Assembly (NCBI RefSeq): GCF_025143985.1
Contig: NZ_CP083564.1
Span: forward strand, 683,501-747,500
Direction of reading: 5' to 3'
Source of the DNA: Sulfitobacter sp. W027
Lineage (GTDB): Bacteria; Pseudomonadota; Alphaproteobacteria; Rhodobacterales; Rhodobacteraceae
Length of the DNA stretch: 64,000 bases
Shown here piece after piece: positions 30,935 through 40,169 of this stretch. The notes beneath the pieces were generated by a model that saw only the letters and a program-made list of their open reading frames with translations, searched no databases and was not told the DNA's origin. The translations under genes were made by a program, and so were the position numbers. The first letter of the stretch is position 1, and each line of letters starts with the position of its first letter.

Positions 30935-31364
30935 TCGCCGCATCTGCTGGGCCGAAGGCCACCGCGCCAAGCCTGTCGGGCTTATGCGGCACTTGCGCCA
31001 ATTCCGTTTTGGTAACCCATTGATGCCGGGCGACAATAGCCTCGCGGTCTTTCCAGTCGGGCGAGATCTGGGCGGAGCCCAGAAGGTGGCATCGAAAATA
31101 GATATCCACTTGATGAAAGTCGCCACTGGGGTCGTGAAATTCGTTCACCAGACAAGGCGCGCCTACCGAAATGTTCAGGCCAGTCTCCTCAAAAACCTCG
31201 CGGCGCAGGTTGTCGGGCAGGGAGGCGCCGGCCTCCACCCCACCGCCGGGGGCGCACATCAGGCCGAGCCGGTTGTCAGCATAGGCATTGACCAGCAGAA
31301 GGCGATCATCGTGCAGCAAGACGGCGCGGGCGGCCAATCGGGGGCAGGGGCGAGGCATCGGCAT
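30900..31364 (-). CDS. NUDIX hydrolase
   Basis: 154 residues. The Nudix box is GGGVEAGASLPDNLRREVF followed by EETGL. The REVFEETG metal-binding core is intact, while the first conserved Glu position is Ala. The protein is compact and without a signal peptide. NUDIX enzymes hydrolyse nucleoside diphosphates linked to another group; the substrate is not predictable. The coding end overlaps the transporter gene tail-to-tail by 35 bases, which is unusual but both reading frames look real. Confidence 0.87.
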   Translation of the reverse strand: MPMPRPCPRLAARAVLLHDDRLLLVNAYADNRLGLMCAPGGGVEAGASLPDNLRREVFEETGLNISVGAPCLVNEFHDPSGDFHQVDIYFRCHLLGSAQISPDWKDREAIVARHQWVTKTELAQVPHKPDRLGAVAFGPADAAITYDPLEPILR

Positions 31365-31427
31365 ACTTTCGTCAGGTAACGCGCCAAGACCATTTCACAG
31401 TCACGGCAATCAGTCTATCTGAAGGGC

Positions 31428-32228
31428 ATGATGAAACGTCTCACCTTGATGATTGCCGCAATTTGGTTGGCGCTGCCGCAGTTTGCTGCTGCTGAAACCG
31501 CCGCGGGCCGCTGTGTTGTGTTGTTGCATGGATTGGCGAGGACCGAGACGTCTTTCGCTGTGATGGAAGCCGCATTGGCCGCCGAAGGGTACCGCGTGGT
31601 GCGCCCGGGCTACCCCTCGACCGAGGCCAATATCGCTGAGTTGACCCGGCAGACCCTGCCGCGTGCAATTGCTGCATGTGGCACTGCGCGGATCGACTTT
31701 GTGACCCATTCCATGGGCGGCATTTTAGTGCGCAAATGGGTGGCGGAGGCCGGGGCGGATCGGGTGGGCCGCGTGGTGATGCTGGGACCGCCGAACCACG
31801 GCAGCGAAGTCGTTGATGAGCTGGTCGAGAACCCTGCATTCGAGTGGCTTAATGGCCCTGCCGGGGCCGAGATTGGCACCGGGGCGGAAGCGCTGCCGAA
31901 CCAATTGCCGCCCGTACCCTTTGAGCTGGGTGTGATCGCTGGATCGCAGTCGCTAAACCCTTATTTCTCAAGCCTTTTGCCGGGGCCGGATGATGGAAAG
32001 GTTTCTGTCGCGTCCACCCGTGTGGCAGGCATGAAAGAACATATTGTGCTGCCCGTGACCCATACCTTTATGATGAACAACCCGCGCGTGATCGCGCAGA
32101 CCATGGCATTTTTGAAAACCGGCAGCTTTGACCGGTCAATGACCTTTATCGACGGCGTATTGAACGCGATTGGTTGCCCTGAAGGAGGGTGCCTGCCGGG
32201 GATGGGAGGGGACGATGCCAAACCTTGA
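31428..32228 (+). CDS. Secreted alpha/beta hydrolase, lipase-like
   Basis: 266 residues. A signal peptide (MMKRLTLMIAAIWLALPQFA, cut near AAAET) precedes a lipase fold with oxyanion-type VVLLHGLARTETSF, nucleophile THSMGGILVRKWV and a conserved Gly-His-containing end. Related annotations are triacylglycerol lipase or PGAP1-like. It likely acts in the periplasm or outside. It overlaps the start of phnM by 14 bases, so the two are probably co-transcribed, although no functional link is obvious. Confidence 0.85.
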   Translation: MMKRLTLMIAAIWLALPQFAAAETAAGRCVVLLHGLARTETSFAVMEAALAAEGYRVVRPGYPSTEANIAELTRQTLPRAIAACGTARIDFVTHSMGGILVRKWVAEAGADRVGRVVMLGPPNHGSEVVDELVENPAFEWLNGPAGAEIGTGAEALPNQLPPVPFELGVIAGSQSLNPYFSSLLPGPDDGKVSVASTRVAGMKEHIVLPVTHTFMMNNPRVIAQTMAFLKTGSFDRSMTFIDGVLNAIGCPEGGCLPGMGGDDAKP

Positions 32229-33357
32229 TTTGATTAACGCAGAGGTTCTGCATCCCGACGGGCTCAGCCCCGCGTCACTGTCTTTTGCGGAGGGGGTGAT
32301 TGCCGATGACCCGGTGGGTCGGCGCGTCGATCTGACTGGGTTTCAGGTTTTGCCCGGGATCGTCGACCTGCATGGCGACGCTTTCGAGCGGCATTTGGCC
32401 CCGCGCCGGGGCGCGATGAAGCAACTCTCTGAAGGGCTTGTCGCGGCAGAAGCGGAATTGGCAGCCAATGGGATAACAACGGCGGTATTGGCGCAGTTCG
32501 TAAGTTGGGAAGGCGGGCTGCGGGGGCTGGCGTTTGCCGATCAAGTCTTTACCGGCATACGCGACACGGCCCCCGAATTGGTCACTGATGTCCGTCCGCA
32601 ATTGCGGTTTGAAACCCATATGCTCGACCTCTATGGCAGCCTGCCGCAGCAGATCGCGGATTGGGGCGTAGGCTATGTGGTTTTTAACGATCACCTGCCG
32701 CATGATCGTTTGGCGCAGGGGAAAATGCCCAAACGGCTGGTGGGGCAGGCGCTAAAGGCCGGGCGCAGCCCCGAGAGCCATTTGGCGCAGATGCAAGAGA
32801 TGCACGCGCGGCGCGATGAGGTGCCAGCGGCGCTGGATCGGCTTTGCGCGGAGCTCGCGCAGCGCGGGGTGAAGATGGGCAGCCATGACGACCAAACCGC
32901 CGAGGGCCGCGCTCTATGGCGGGCGCGGGGTGTCACGCTGGCGGAGTTCCCTGAGACGCAGGAGGCCGCCGAGGCGGCGCATGAGGCGGGGGATGCGGTG
33001 ATCATGGGCGCGCCGAATGTGGTGCGGGGCGGGTCGCATAACGGCAATCTCTCGGCGCTGGATTTGATCAGCATGGGGCTTTGCCATGCCTTGGCGTCAG
33101 ACTATCACTACCCGTCGCCCCGCCGTGCCGCCTTGATGCTGGCGCAGAGCGGGCTCGTCGACCTTGCAGGCGCTTGGGCATTGGTCTCATCCGGGCCGGC
33201 GCAGGTGCTGGGCCTCACGGATCGTGGCACGCTGACGCCCGGTAAACGCGCCGATATCGTCGTGCTGGACAAGACGACGGGCCGCGTCGCTGCCACATTT
33301 GTGGCGGGGCGGGTAAGCTTTATGTCAGGGGCGATTGCAGAGCGTTTCGCCGTCTGA
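32215..33357 (+). CDS. phnM: Alpha-D-ribose 1-methylphosphonate 5-triphosphate diphosphatase
   Basis: 380 residues from ATG 32215, four bases after a GGGAGGGG site; an earlier start at 32170 would lie inside the previous gene. It is an amidohydrolase-fold protein: PGIVDLHGDAFERHL (metal His/Asp), VFNDHLPHDR, KMGSHDDQTAEG and HALASDYHYPSPRRA (late metal Asp) are all PhnM features. In C-P lyase pathways PhnM removes pyrophosphate from the ribose triphosphate intermediate. No phnG-L genes are present in the window. The gene is convergent with purK, two bases apart. Confidence 0.92.
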   Translation: MPNLDLINAEVLHPDGLSPASLSFAEGVIADDPVGRRVDLTGFQVLPGIVDLHGDAFERHLAPRRGAMKQLSEGLVAAEAELAANGITTAVLAQFVSWEGGLRGLAFADQVFTGIRDTAPELVTDVRPQLRFETHMLDLYGSLPQQIADWGVGYVVFNDHLPHDRLAQGKMPKRLVGQALKAGRSPESHLAQMQEMHARRDEVPAALDRLCAELAQRGVKMGSHDDQTAEGRALWRARGVTLAEFPETQEAAEAAHEAGDAVIMGAPNVVRGGSHNGNLSALDLISMGLCHALASDYHYPSPRRAALMLAQSGLVDLAGAWALVSSGPAQVLGLTDRGTLTPGKRADIVVLDKTTGRVAATFVAGRVSFMSGAIAERFAV

Positions 33358-33359
33358 CC

Positions 33360-34430
33360 TCAGTCGCGGATGATCTGATTCACATGGCCCATCTTGCGGC
33401 CCGGCTTCACCTCGGCCTTGCCGTAGAGATGCAGCGCGGTGTCGCGGGCGCGGGCAAGCTCGGGCACGCGGTCCATATCGTCACTGATGAGGTTGGTCAT
33501 CACCACATCCGCATAGCGCTGACCATCGCCCAACGGCCACCCAGCCACGGCACGGATGTGCTGCTCGAATTGGTCGATGGCGCAGCCGTTCTGTGTCCAA
33601 TGGCCTGAGTTATGCACCCGCGGCGCGATCTCGTTCACGATCAGGCCCTGCGGGGTGACGAACAATTCGACCCCCATGACGCCGACATAATCAAGCGCGT
33701 TCAAAACCCGACCGGCAAGCAGAACCGCATCGGTGCGCTGTGCATTGCTGATCTTTGCGGGGACGGTGGTCGTGTGCAGGATGCCATCCCGGTGGACGTT
33801 CTCACCGGGATCGAAACAAGCCACTTCGCCCGTCGCGCTGCGCGCGGCGATGACGGAAATCTCGGCGCTGAAGTTGACGAACCCTTCAAGCACCGAAGGC
33901 GCGCCGTTCATCTCTTCCCATGCGGCGTCGAGGTCGGCATCGTCTTTCAGCCGCGCTTGGCCCTTGCCGTCATAGCCAAAACGGCGGGTCTTGAGGATCG
34001 CGGGCGTGCCGATCTGCGCCACGGCGGCTTTCAACGTTGCAGCGTCGGTGACATCGGCGAAGGGGGCGACCTTTAGGCCGAGGTCGCCGAGGAAGGTCTT
34101 CTCGGTCAGTCGGTCCTGCGAAATCCGCAGCGCTTCGCGGCCCGGGCGGATCGGGGTGATTGCCTCAACCACGTCCAGCGCCTCGGTGGGGATGTTCTCA
34201 AACTCGAAGGTCACGATGTCACAGGCGCGGGCGAAAGCCTCCAGCGCTTTGTGGTCGTCATAACCTGCGGTGGTCACCGCATGGGCCACATCGGCGGCGG
34301 GCGGGTTGGCACCCGGCTCAAAGATATGGATACGAAATCCAAGACGAGCGGCGGCGACCGAGAGCATCCGGCCCAATTGGCCGCCGCCTAGAATGCCAAT
34401 AGTGGCACCGGTTTGCAGCGGTTCAGTCAT
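33360..34430 (-). CDS. purK: N5-carboxyaminoimidazole ribonucleotide synthase
   Basis: 356 residues from ATG 34430, which overlaps the purE stop by eight bases; a longer frame upstream lies inside purE. It is an ATP-grasp enzyme: [34 protein letters not shown] and [20 protein letters not shown] (Asn-Glu metal site). It carboxylates AIR to N5-CAIR, which PurE then rearranges. It forms the classic purEK pair. Confidence 0.96.
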   Translation of the reverse strand: MTEPLQTGATIGILGGGQLGRMLSVAAARLGFRIHIFEPGANPPAADVAHAVTTAGYDDHKALEAFARACDIVTFEFENIPTEALDVVEAITPIRPGREALRISQDRLTEKTFLGDLGLKVAPFADVTDAATLKAAVAQIGTPAILKTRRFGYDGKGQARLKDDADLDAAWEEMNGAPSVLEGFVNFSAEISVIAARSATGEVACFDPGENVHRDGILHTTTVPAKISNAQRTDAVLLAGRVLNALDYVGVMGVELFVTPQGLIVNEIAPRVHNSGHWTQNGCAIDQFEQHIRAVAGWPLGDGQRYADVVMTNLISDDMDRVPELARARDTALHLYGKAEVKPGRKMGHVNQIIRD

Positions 34431-34908
34431 GCGGCACCTCGGGGATCGATGCGCTGAGCGCCTCGCGCCAATCGTCCAACCGTTTGGCCAGTTCCGCGTC
34501 CTGCAAAGCAAGGATGCCTGCCGCCATCAATGCTGCATTCGCGGCACCCGCCGATCCGATCGCCATCGTCGCCACTGGAAAGCCGCGCGGCATTTGCAAG
34601 ATGGAATAAAGCGAATCCACGCCCGATAGCGCCTTGGTCTGCACCGGCACGCCGATCACCGGCACGCGGGTTTTCGAGGCCATCATGCCCGGCAAATGCG
34701 CCGCCCCGCCTGCGCCCGCGATAATCACTTGCAAACCCCGGTCGACTGCCGTTTTGCCATAGTCCCACAGCCGGTCCGGCGTGCGATGGGCGGACACGAT
34801 GCGCGCCTCAAATGGGATATGAAGCTCGTCCAGCAGGGTCGCTGCTTCGCGCATGGTGGCCCAGTCGGACTGGGACCCCATGATGATGCCAACCGGGGGA
34901 GTGGTCAT
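34423..34908 (-). CDS. purE: N5-carboxyaminoimidazole ribonucleotide mutase
   Basis: 161 residues, class I Pur[14 protein letters not shown] starts the substrate site, [13 protein letters not shown] holds the catalytic His, and [21 protein letters not shown] (the phosphate-binding loop, about residues 70-90) is complete. It converts N5-CAIR to CAIR in purine synthesis. purK follows with an eight-base overlap. Confidence 0.97.
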   Translation of the reverse strand: MTTPPVGIIMGSQSDWATMREAATLLDELHIPFEARIVSAHRTPDRLWDYGKTAVDRGLQVIIAGAGGAAHLPGMMASKTRVPVIGVPVQTKALSGVDSLYSILQMPRGFPVATMAIGSAGAANAALMAAGILALQDAELAKRLDDWREALSASIPEVPHD

Positions 34909-35003
34909 TGCTGAGGGCCTTCTCTTGGTGGATCAGAGCGCGCACTATACCCATCCCGGCCCATGTGGCAACGGCGATTGCCGTGGGCCATAGGGATAAT
35001 GGG

Positions 35004-35228
35004 TTAGGCGATAATGTCGGGGGTCAGGCGGTCTTCGATCTGGGCGATAAGATCCTTGAGCCGCAGCTTGCGCTTTTTCAGCCGCTGCAGGGTCAATTGA
35101 TCGCCAGTTCCTTTTTCAACAAGAGCGTGGATGGCGTCATCCAGATCGCGATGTTCCCGTCGGAAGACCTCAAGCTCAACACGCAGCACTTCATCCGTTT
35201 TCATCGACAGATCTGTAGGGGCATTCAT
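35004..35228 (-). CDS. YdcH family protein (DUF465)
   Basis: 74 residues with a helix-turn-helix hairpin shape: LRVELEVFRREHRDLDDAI, a short loop, then LQRLKKRKLRLKDLIAQIED. This is the DUF465 two-helix coiled coil. Function is not known. The ATG at 35228 is used; a second ATG at 35204 would also leave the domain intact. It lies upstream of purE on the same strand, 95 bases away. Confidence 0.85.
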   Translation of the reverse strand: MNAPTDLSMKTDEVLRVELEVFRREHRDLDDAIHALVEKGTGDQLTLQRLKKRKLRLKDLIAQIEDRLTPDIIA

Positions 35229-35293
35229 GGGTAGGTGATTCCGTTAGGCATCTGAACCTTGAATATAAGCGCTTGAGATCATTTGGCATAGCC

Positions 35294-35322
35294 CTTGCGC
35301 AGGCAAGAAAGCCCCCCCATAT
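35294..35322 (+). promoter_or_regulatory. Sigma-32 (RpoH)-like promoter of the hsp20 operon
   Basis: CTTGCGC at 35294-35300, a 14-base spacer, and CCCCATAT at 35315-35322. This is close to the heat-shock consensus CTTGAAA-N11-16-CCCCATNT. Transcription would start near 35330, about 60 bases before the hsp20 ATG. Confidence 0.75.
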
Positions 35323-35391
35323 TCTAGACAACGGGTTGCCGGTTGCGGGGCCTGTGAAACACTGTCGCTTGACCTGATAAGGACGTGTCGC

Positions 35392-35805
35392 ATGACGAAA
35401 CTAACGCTTGCCTCTTACCCTCACATGCTGGGGTTTGAACAATTGGAACGGGTGCTGGAACGCAGCGCCAAGGCCGGAAACGAAGGTTATCCGCCGTTCA
35501 ACATCGAGCAGACCTCTGATTACAGCTACCGGATCACACTGGCGGTTGCGGGTTTTTCGGAACAGGATCTCTCGATAACCGTTGAGGATAGACAGCTCGT
35601 GATCCGTGGGCGTCAGTCTGACGATGGCGAAGACCGGGTGTTCTTGCACCGTGGGATCGCTGCGCGACAGTTTCAGCGCTCGTTCGTACTGGCCGATGGG
35701 GTCGATGTGGGCGAAGCCGTTATGGAGAATGGTCTGCTGCATGTCGACCTGACCCGCGCCAAGCCTGAAACGGTGGTTCAAACCATCAAGATCAAGAAGG
35801 GGTAA
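35392..35805 (+). CDS. Small heat shock protein (Hsp20/IbpA family)
   Basis: 137 residues with an alpha-crystallin domain: YPPFNIEQTSDYSYRITLAV, LVIRGRQSDD, FLHRGIAARQFQRSFVLADG and ENGLLHVDL. The short N- and C-terminal tails end in TIKIKKG. Such proteins hold unfolded clients for the DnaK and ClpB systems. ATG 35392 follows AAGGACGTGTCGC. A sigma-32-like promoter is upstream, and DUF1150 follows after four bases. Confidence 0.95.
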   Translation: MTKLTLASYPHMLGFEQLERVLERSAKAGNEGYPPFNIEQTSDYSYRITLAVAGFSEQDLSITVEDRQLVIRGRQSDDGEDRVFLHRGIAARQFQRSFVLADGVDVGEAVMENGLLHVDLTRAKPETVVQTIKIKKG

Positions 35806-35809
35806 TATT

Positions 35810-36028
35810 ATGCAAGACGCAATCACCCACGGGAACGACCGTATGGTCTATGTCAAAACGATTGCTGTCGCGGATCTGCCGCGCGAAGTCCGCGATCAGG
35901 CGGAGGGACTGGAGCTCCTCTACGCGGTCCATGACGCAGAAGGACAGCAATTGGCGCTGGTTGGCGATCAGAAGCTGGCTTTCTCACTGGCCCGTGAGCA
36001 TGACTACCGTCCGGTTCTGGTGCATTGA
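35810..36028 (+). CDS. DUF1150 family protein
   Basis: 72 residues. YVKTIAVADLPREVRDQAEG and LYAVHDAEGQQLALVGDQKL match the DUF1150 family, which is almost restricted to alphaproteobacteria and usually adjacent to hsp20. The gene is translationally close to hsp20 (four-base gap), so it is probably heat-induced too. Biochemical role is unknown. Confidence 0.9.
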   Translation: MQDAITHGNDRMVYVKTIAVADLPREVRDQAEGLELLYAVHDAEGQQLALVGDQKLAFSLAREHDYRPVLVH

Positions 36029-36106
36029 CGGTACAAGGGACAACGATAGTCTGATTCCGAAGCAAGGTCGCAGTCCGCTGCGGCCTTTTCTATTGGGAGC
36101 GGACGT

Positions 36107-36985
36107 ATGGATTTCGATTTCGACTGGGTGGATGCTTTCACCGATCAGATCTTTGGCGGCAACGGTTGTGCCGTGGTGCATGGCGGGGCGGGGCTATCTG
36201 ACACGCTTTGCATGGCCTATGTGCGCGAAACGTCCCTCGTGGAGTGCACTTTTACTGGCCCGTCCGAGGTCGCTGACTTCAAGGTGAAATACTACCTCGC
36301 CAGCCGCGAAATTCCTTTTGCGGGTCACCCGACAATTGCCACCGTCGCGGCCTTGCGCCATCGCGGATTGATCGGCGAAGGGCCGCTGCGCTTGGAGACG
36401 GGGGCGGGCGTCGTCGACGTTGATGTGCGCGGCGCGCAGATCGTCATGACGCAGATCGCGCCGGTTTTCGGGGTGGAGGTGCCTGTCGATCTTGTGGCTC
36501 GGGTGGGCGGAGTCGCGGCCAGCGATATCATTGGCCAACCACAGGTGGTCTCCACCGGATTGCCCTTCTGTATCACCGTCCTGCGCAGTCGTGCGGCGCT
36601 GGAGGCGTTGAAGCTCAATCCTGTTGCCCTTGCAGAATACAACGCCCATCTGGGGCAAGGCAGCGATATGATGGAGCCTTTTTGGGTAACTCTCGACGGC
36701 GCAACCGCTGTCGGCGATACCTATTCACGTTTGTTACTGGCCCCGCCCAGCCCCGCAGAAGACCCTTTCACCGGATCAGCGACAGGTGCGATGGCGGCCT
36801 ATCTCTGGGCGCGGGGATTGATCGACAATCCGGCCTTCATGGCCGAGCAAGGGCACCTCATGGGCCGTCCGGGACGGGCGGAGGTTGAGGTGCTTGGGCC
36901 CCGCGACGCGATCACAGGTGTGCGTGTGGCGGGGCAGGGGCGCGTGGTGATGTCGGGCCAAGTCTTTATGCCTGAAACGGCCTGA
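36107..36985 (+). CDS. PhzF family phenazine biosynthesis-like isomerase
   Basis: 292 residues, two diaminopimelate-epimerase-like halves. The N-half has WVDAFTDQIFGGNGCAVV, RETSLVECTF (Glu active site) and REIPFAGHPTIATVAAL; the C-half has AEDPFTGSATGAMAAYLW. Most relatives outside phenazine producers have no known substrate, so a general isomerase is all that can be said. It is followed by a terminator and is convergent with the sat-cysC gene. Confidence 0.92.
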   Translation: MDFDFDWVDAFTDQIFGGNGCAVVHGGAGLSDTLCMAYVRETSLVECTFTGPSEVADFKVKYYLASREIPFAGHPTIATVAALRHRGLIGEGPLRLETGAGVVDVDVRGAQIVMTQIAPVFGVEVPVDLVARVGGVAASDIIGQPQVVSTGLPFCITVLRSRAALEALKLNPVALAEYNAHLGQGSDMMEPFWVTLDGATAVGDTYSRLLLAPPSPAEDPFTGSATGAMAAYLWARGLIDNPAFMAEQGHLMGRPGRAEVEVLGPRDAITGVRVAGQGRVVMSGQVFMPETA

Positions 36986-36998
36986 CCCCAAACGCAAA

Positions 36999-37020
36999 AC
37001 GCAGCCCCGAGGGGCTGCGT
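36999..37020. terminator. Bidirectional terminator between phzF-like gene and sat-cysC
   Basis: ACGCAGCCCC GA GGGGCTGCGT is a perfect ten-pair stem. On the minus strand it is followed by TTTTGCG, on the plus strand by TCTCGCTT, so it should work best for sat-cysC. Confidence 0.85.
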
Positions 37021-37045
37021 TCTCGCTTAGCAAAGACTGAGCGGT

Positions 37046-38755
37046 TTAACCCGCGATCAGTCCCATGTTCTCAAGCTTCAGCAATACCTGATGCGCGCAG
37101 TTGTCGACATCGACATTTTCGGTCTCAAGCACCAGTTCCGCGTTCTGCGGCACATCGTAGGGGTCAGAAATGCCGGTAAATTCCTTGATCTTGCCTTCGC
37201 GCGCCAGCTTGTACAGTCCCTTGCGGTCGCGGCGCTCGCATTCTTCGATAGAGGTTGCCACGTGCACTTCCACAAACGCGCCAAAGCTTTCCACATCCTC
37301 ACGCACGGCGCGACGGGTGGTGGCATAGGGCGCGATGGGCGCGCAGATGGCGATGCCGCCGTTCTTGGTGATCTCAGATGCCACATAGCCGATGCGGCGG
37401 ATGTTCAAATCGCGGTGCTCTTTCGAAAAGCCCAGCTCAGAGCTCAGGTTTTTCCGCACGATGTCACCGTCCAGCAGCGTCACGGGGCGACCACCCATCT
37501 CCATCAGCTTGACCATCAAGGCATTGGCGATGGTGGATTTTCCCGAGCCGGAGAACCCGGTGAAGAACACGGTGAAACCCTGTTTCGAGCGCGGCGGCGA
37601 AGTGCGGCGCAACTCCTTGACGACCTCGGGGAAGGAGAACCATTCAGGGATCTCCAGACCTTCGCGCAGACGGCGGCGCAACTCGGTGCCCGAGATGTTC
37701 AGGATGGTGACATCGTCTTTGTCTTTGATCTCATCCATGGCCTCATACTGGGCGCGTTCCTGCACCCAAACCATATGTTTGAAATCGACCATCTCGATGC
37801 CCATTTCCTCCTGATGTGCGCGGAACAGGTCCTGCGCGTCATAGGGTCCGTAGAAATCTTCACCGGCGGAGTTTTTGCCGGGGCCGGCGTGGTCGCGACC
37901 GACGATGAAATGGGTGCAGCCGTGGTTCTTGCGGATCAGCCCGTGCCAGACCGCCTCGCGCGGGCCTGCCATGCGCATGGCAAGGTTCAGCAGGCTCATT
38001 GACGTGGTGGCCGCCGGGTATTTGTCGAGCACTGCTTCATAGCAGCGCACGCGGGTGAAATGATCGACGTCGCCCGGCTTGGTCAGGCCCACGACCGGGT
38101 GAATGAGCAGGTTGGCCTGTGCTTCACGGGCAGCGCGGAAGGTGAGTTCCTGATGCGCACGGTGCAGCGGATTGCGGGTTTGGAAGGCCACGACGCGGCG
38201 CCAGCCGAGCTTGCGGAAATAGGCGCGCAGCTCGTTCGGCGTATCGCGGCGGCCGCGGAAATCATAGTGCACGGGTTGCTGGATGCCGGTCACCGGACCG
38301 CCGAGATACACGTTGCCCGCTTGGTTATGCAGGTAGTTCACCGCCGGGTGCGCATCATCATCGGCGCCAAAGACCTTCTCAGCCTCGCGCGCTTTGTTAG
38401 GCGTCCAGCGGTCGGTGACCGTCATGGTCGCAAGGATCACGCCCTCTTGGTCGCGCAGGGCAATGTCTTGGCCCAGTTCAAGCTTTTCGGCGAATGCATC
38501 GCTCACGTCGAGGTTGATTGGCATCGGCCAGAGGCTGCCATCGGCCAGCCGCATGTTCTCGACCACGCCATCATAGTCTTCCTCGGTCAGGAAGCCTTTG
38601 AGCGGGTTGAAACCGCCGTTCATCAAGAGTTCCAGATCGCAGATCTGACGCGGTGTGAGATCAAGGCTTACAAGATTGCCCGCCTCCACTTTCAGCTTCT
38701 GCGAAGACTCGTAGGAGACATAGAGTTCGGGGATCGGCGTCAGGTTGCTGGGCAT
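37046..38755 (-). CDS. Bifunctional sulfate adenylyltransferase / adenylylsulfate kinase
   Basis: 569 residues from ATG 38755 (ATG 38758 is adjacent). The N-terminal part to about residue 385 is the ATP-sulfurylase fold: FQTRNPLHRAHQEL (HxxH), VGRDHAGPGK. The C-terminal 180 residues are APS kinase: P-loop FTGFSGSGKSTIANAL, LDGDIVRKNL, and the KEFTGISDPY region. Fused, it would turn sulfate and ATP into PAPS through APS. PAPS is used for sulfonation or reductive assimilation. It is the only sulfate-assimilation gene here. A minus-strand terminator is at 36999-37020. Confidence 0.95.
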   Translation of the reverse strand: MPSNLTPIPELYVSYESSQKLKVEAGNLVSLDLTPRQICDLELLMNGGFNPLKGFLTEEDYDGVVENMRLADGSLWPMPINLDVSDAFAEKLELGQDIALRDQEGVILATMTVTDRWTPNKAREAEKVFGADDDAHPAVNYLHNQAGNVYLGGPVTGIQQPVHYDFRGRRDTPNELRAYFRKLGWRRVVAFQTRNPLHRAHQELTFRAAREAQANLLIHPVVGLTKPGDVDHFTRVRCYEAVLDKYPAATTSMSLLNLAMRMAGPREAVWHGLIRKNHGCTHFIVGRDHAGPGKNSAGEDFYGPYDAQDLFRAHQEEMGIEMVDFKHMVWVQERAQYEAMDEIKDKDDVTILNISGTELRRRLREGLEIPEWFSFPEVVKELRRTSPPRSKQGFTVFFTGFSGSGKSTIANALMVKLMEMGGRPVTLLDGDIVRKNLSSELGFSKEHRDLNIRRIGYVASEITKNGGIAICAPIAPYATTRRAVREDVESFGAFVEVHVATSIEECERRDRKGLYKLAREGKIKEFTGISDPYDVPQNAELVLETENVDVDNCAHQVLLKLENMGLIAG

Positions 38756-38951
38756 CATAACTATCACTTTTCATCAGGTGGCAGGCGGCTTTGATTGGGG
38801 CCGCCATAGCTGTAAATGACTTGGATTGTCTATAGAACGGGGGTGAAGCAGCCCGGTAAAGGCGGAAATCCCGTAATATTGGGACTTAAGCTCATACGGG
38901 TGTTCGAGGGCGGCGGAAACCAGAATTATCTCCGCCGCGCCTTCGGTTGGC

Positions 38952-39956
38952 TTAAACGTCTTCCTTCACTACGGCCCCATAGCCTAGCGGAAGGGAGGTG
39001 TCTTTGCCTTCATCATCGCCCACTTCGGCAAGGAAACGCTCGGCTTCGAGCGCTGCCATGCAGCCCATGCCCGCGGAGGTGACGGCTTGGCGGTACTTGT
39101 GGTCCGTCAGGTCGCCTGCGGCAAATACGCCGGGGATCGAGGTTTCAGTGCTATCGGGTTTGGTCACGACATAGCCGCCCATATGGGTTTCCAACACGTC
39201 CTTCACCAATTCATTCGAGGGCGCGTGACCGATGGCTACGAACACCCCTTTGGCCGGGATATCAGTGATCTCGCCCGTCTTGACGTTTTTAACCTTCACG
39301 CCCTCGACACCCAGAGGGCTGTCGGTGCCGTAAACCTCGTCTAACTCATGGAACCACAGCGGTTCGATCTTGGGGTTTTTCATCAGGCGATCGATCAGGA
39401 TCTTCTCGGCGCGCAGCTCGTCACGGCGGTGGATCAGCGTGACCTTTGAGGCAAAGTTTGTCAGGAACAGCGCCTCTTCCACGGCGGTGTTGCCGCCACC
39501 GATCACGACAATCTCTTGTCCGCGATAGAAGAACCCGTCGCAGGTGGCGCAGGCCGAGACGCCGAAACCTTTGAACTTCTCTTCCGACTCCAGCCCCAGC
39601 CATTTGGCGCGGGCGCCGGTGGCAAGGATGACCGCATCGGCCACATAGGTGGTGCCGCTGTCGCCCTTGGCATGGAAGGGGCGGCTCGACAGATCGAGAT
39701 CGGTGATGATGTCGCCGATGATTTCGGTGCCCATCGCTTTGGCGTGCTCTTGCATGCGGATCATCAGGTCGGGGCCTTGGACCTCGCTGTCGCCGGGCCA
39801 GTTCTCGACCTCTGTTGTAGTGGTCAACTGGCCGCCGGGCTCGATCCCTTGGACGAGGATCGGCTCCAACATGGCGCGGCTTGCATAGACACCGGCGGTA
39901 TAGCCCGCAGGGCCGGAGCCGATGATCAGTACCTTGGTTTTACGTGTCTCGGCCAT
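38952..39956 (-). CDS. trxB: Thioredoxin-disulfide reductase
   Basis: 334 residues from ATG 39956; the frame upstream continues but the family N-terminus is KVLIIGSGPAGYTAGVYASR. The redox site SACATCDGFFYRG (CxxC) is near residue 135, the NADPH site is VIGGGNTAVEEALFL, and GVFAAGDLTDHKYRQAVTSAG is the FAD region. It passes NADPH electrons to thioredoxin. It is divergent from the Lrp-like gene at 40170 with 213 bases between them, suggesting shared control. Confidence 0.97.
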   Translation of the reverse strand: MAETRKTKVLIIGSGPAGYTAGVYASRAMLEPILVQGIEPGGQLTTTTEVENWPGDSEVQGPDLMIRMQEHAKAMGTEIIGDIITDLDLSSRPFHAKGDSGTTYVADAVILATGARAKWLGLESEEKFKGFGVSACATCDGFFYRGQEIVVIGGGNTAVEEALFLTNFASKVTLIHRRDELRAEKILIDRLMKNPKIEPLWFHELDEVYGTDSPLGVEGVKVKNVKTGEITDIPAKGVFVAIGHAPSNELVKDVLETHMGGYVVTKPDSTETSIPGVFAAGDLTDHKYRQAVTSAGMGCMAALEAERFLAEVGDDEGKDTSLPLGYGAVVKEDV

Positions 39957-40169
39957 CTGGCGCCCCCGGGCTGTCATTGATATTGCCCGCCTCATATAGC
40001 GATAGCGGGGGGGCCGTTAAACCCCTGCCGTCACCGGTGTGCCATACGTCTATGTGAGGGGTGCAACCGGTCCAGCTACCTCCGACGACAAAGAATATTG
40101 CGCTTGCGTGAAACTTTATTGCGTGTAGACCGCAGGCTGCTATAAGAATCGAAAATCACTGAGGATGAT

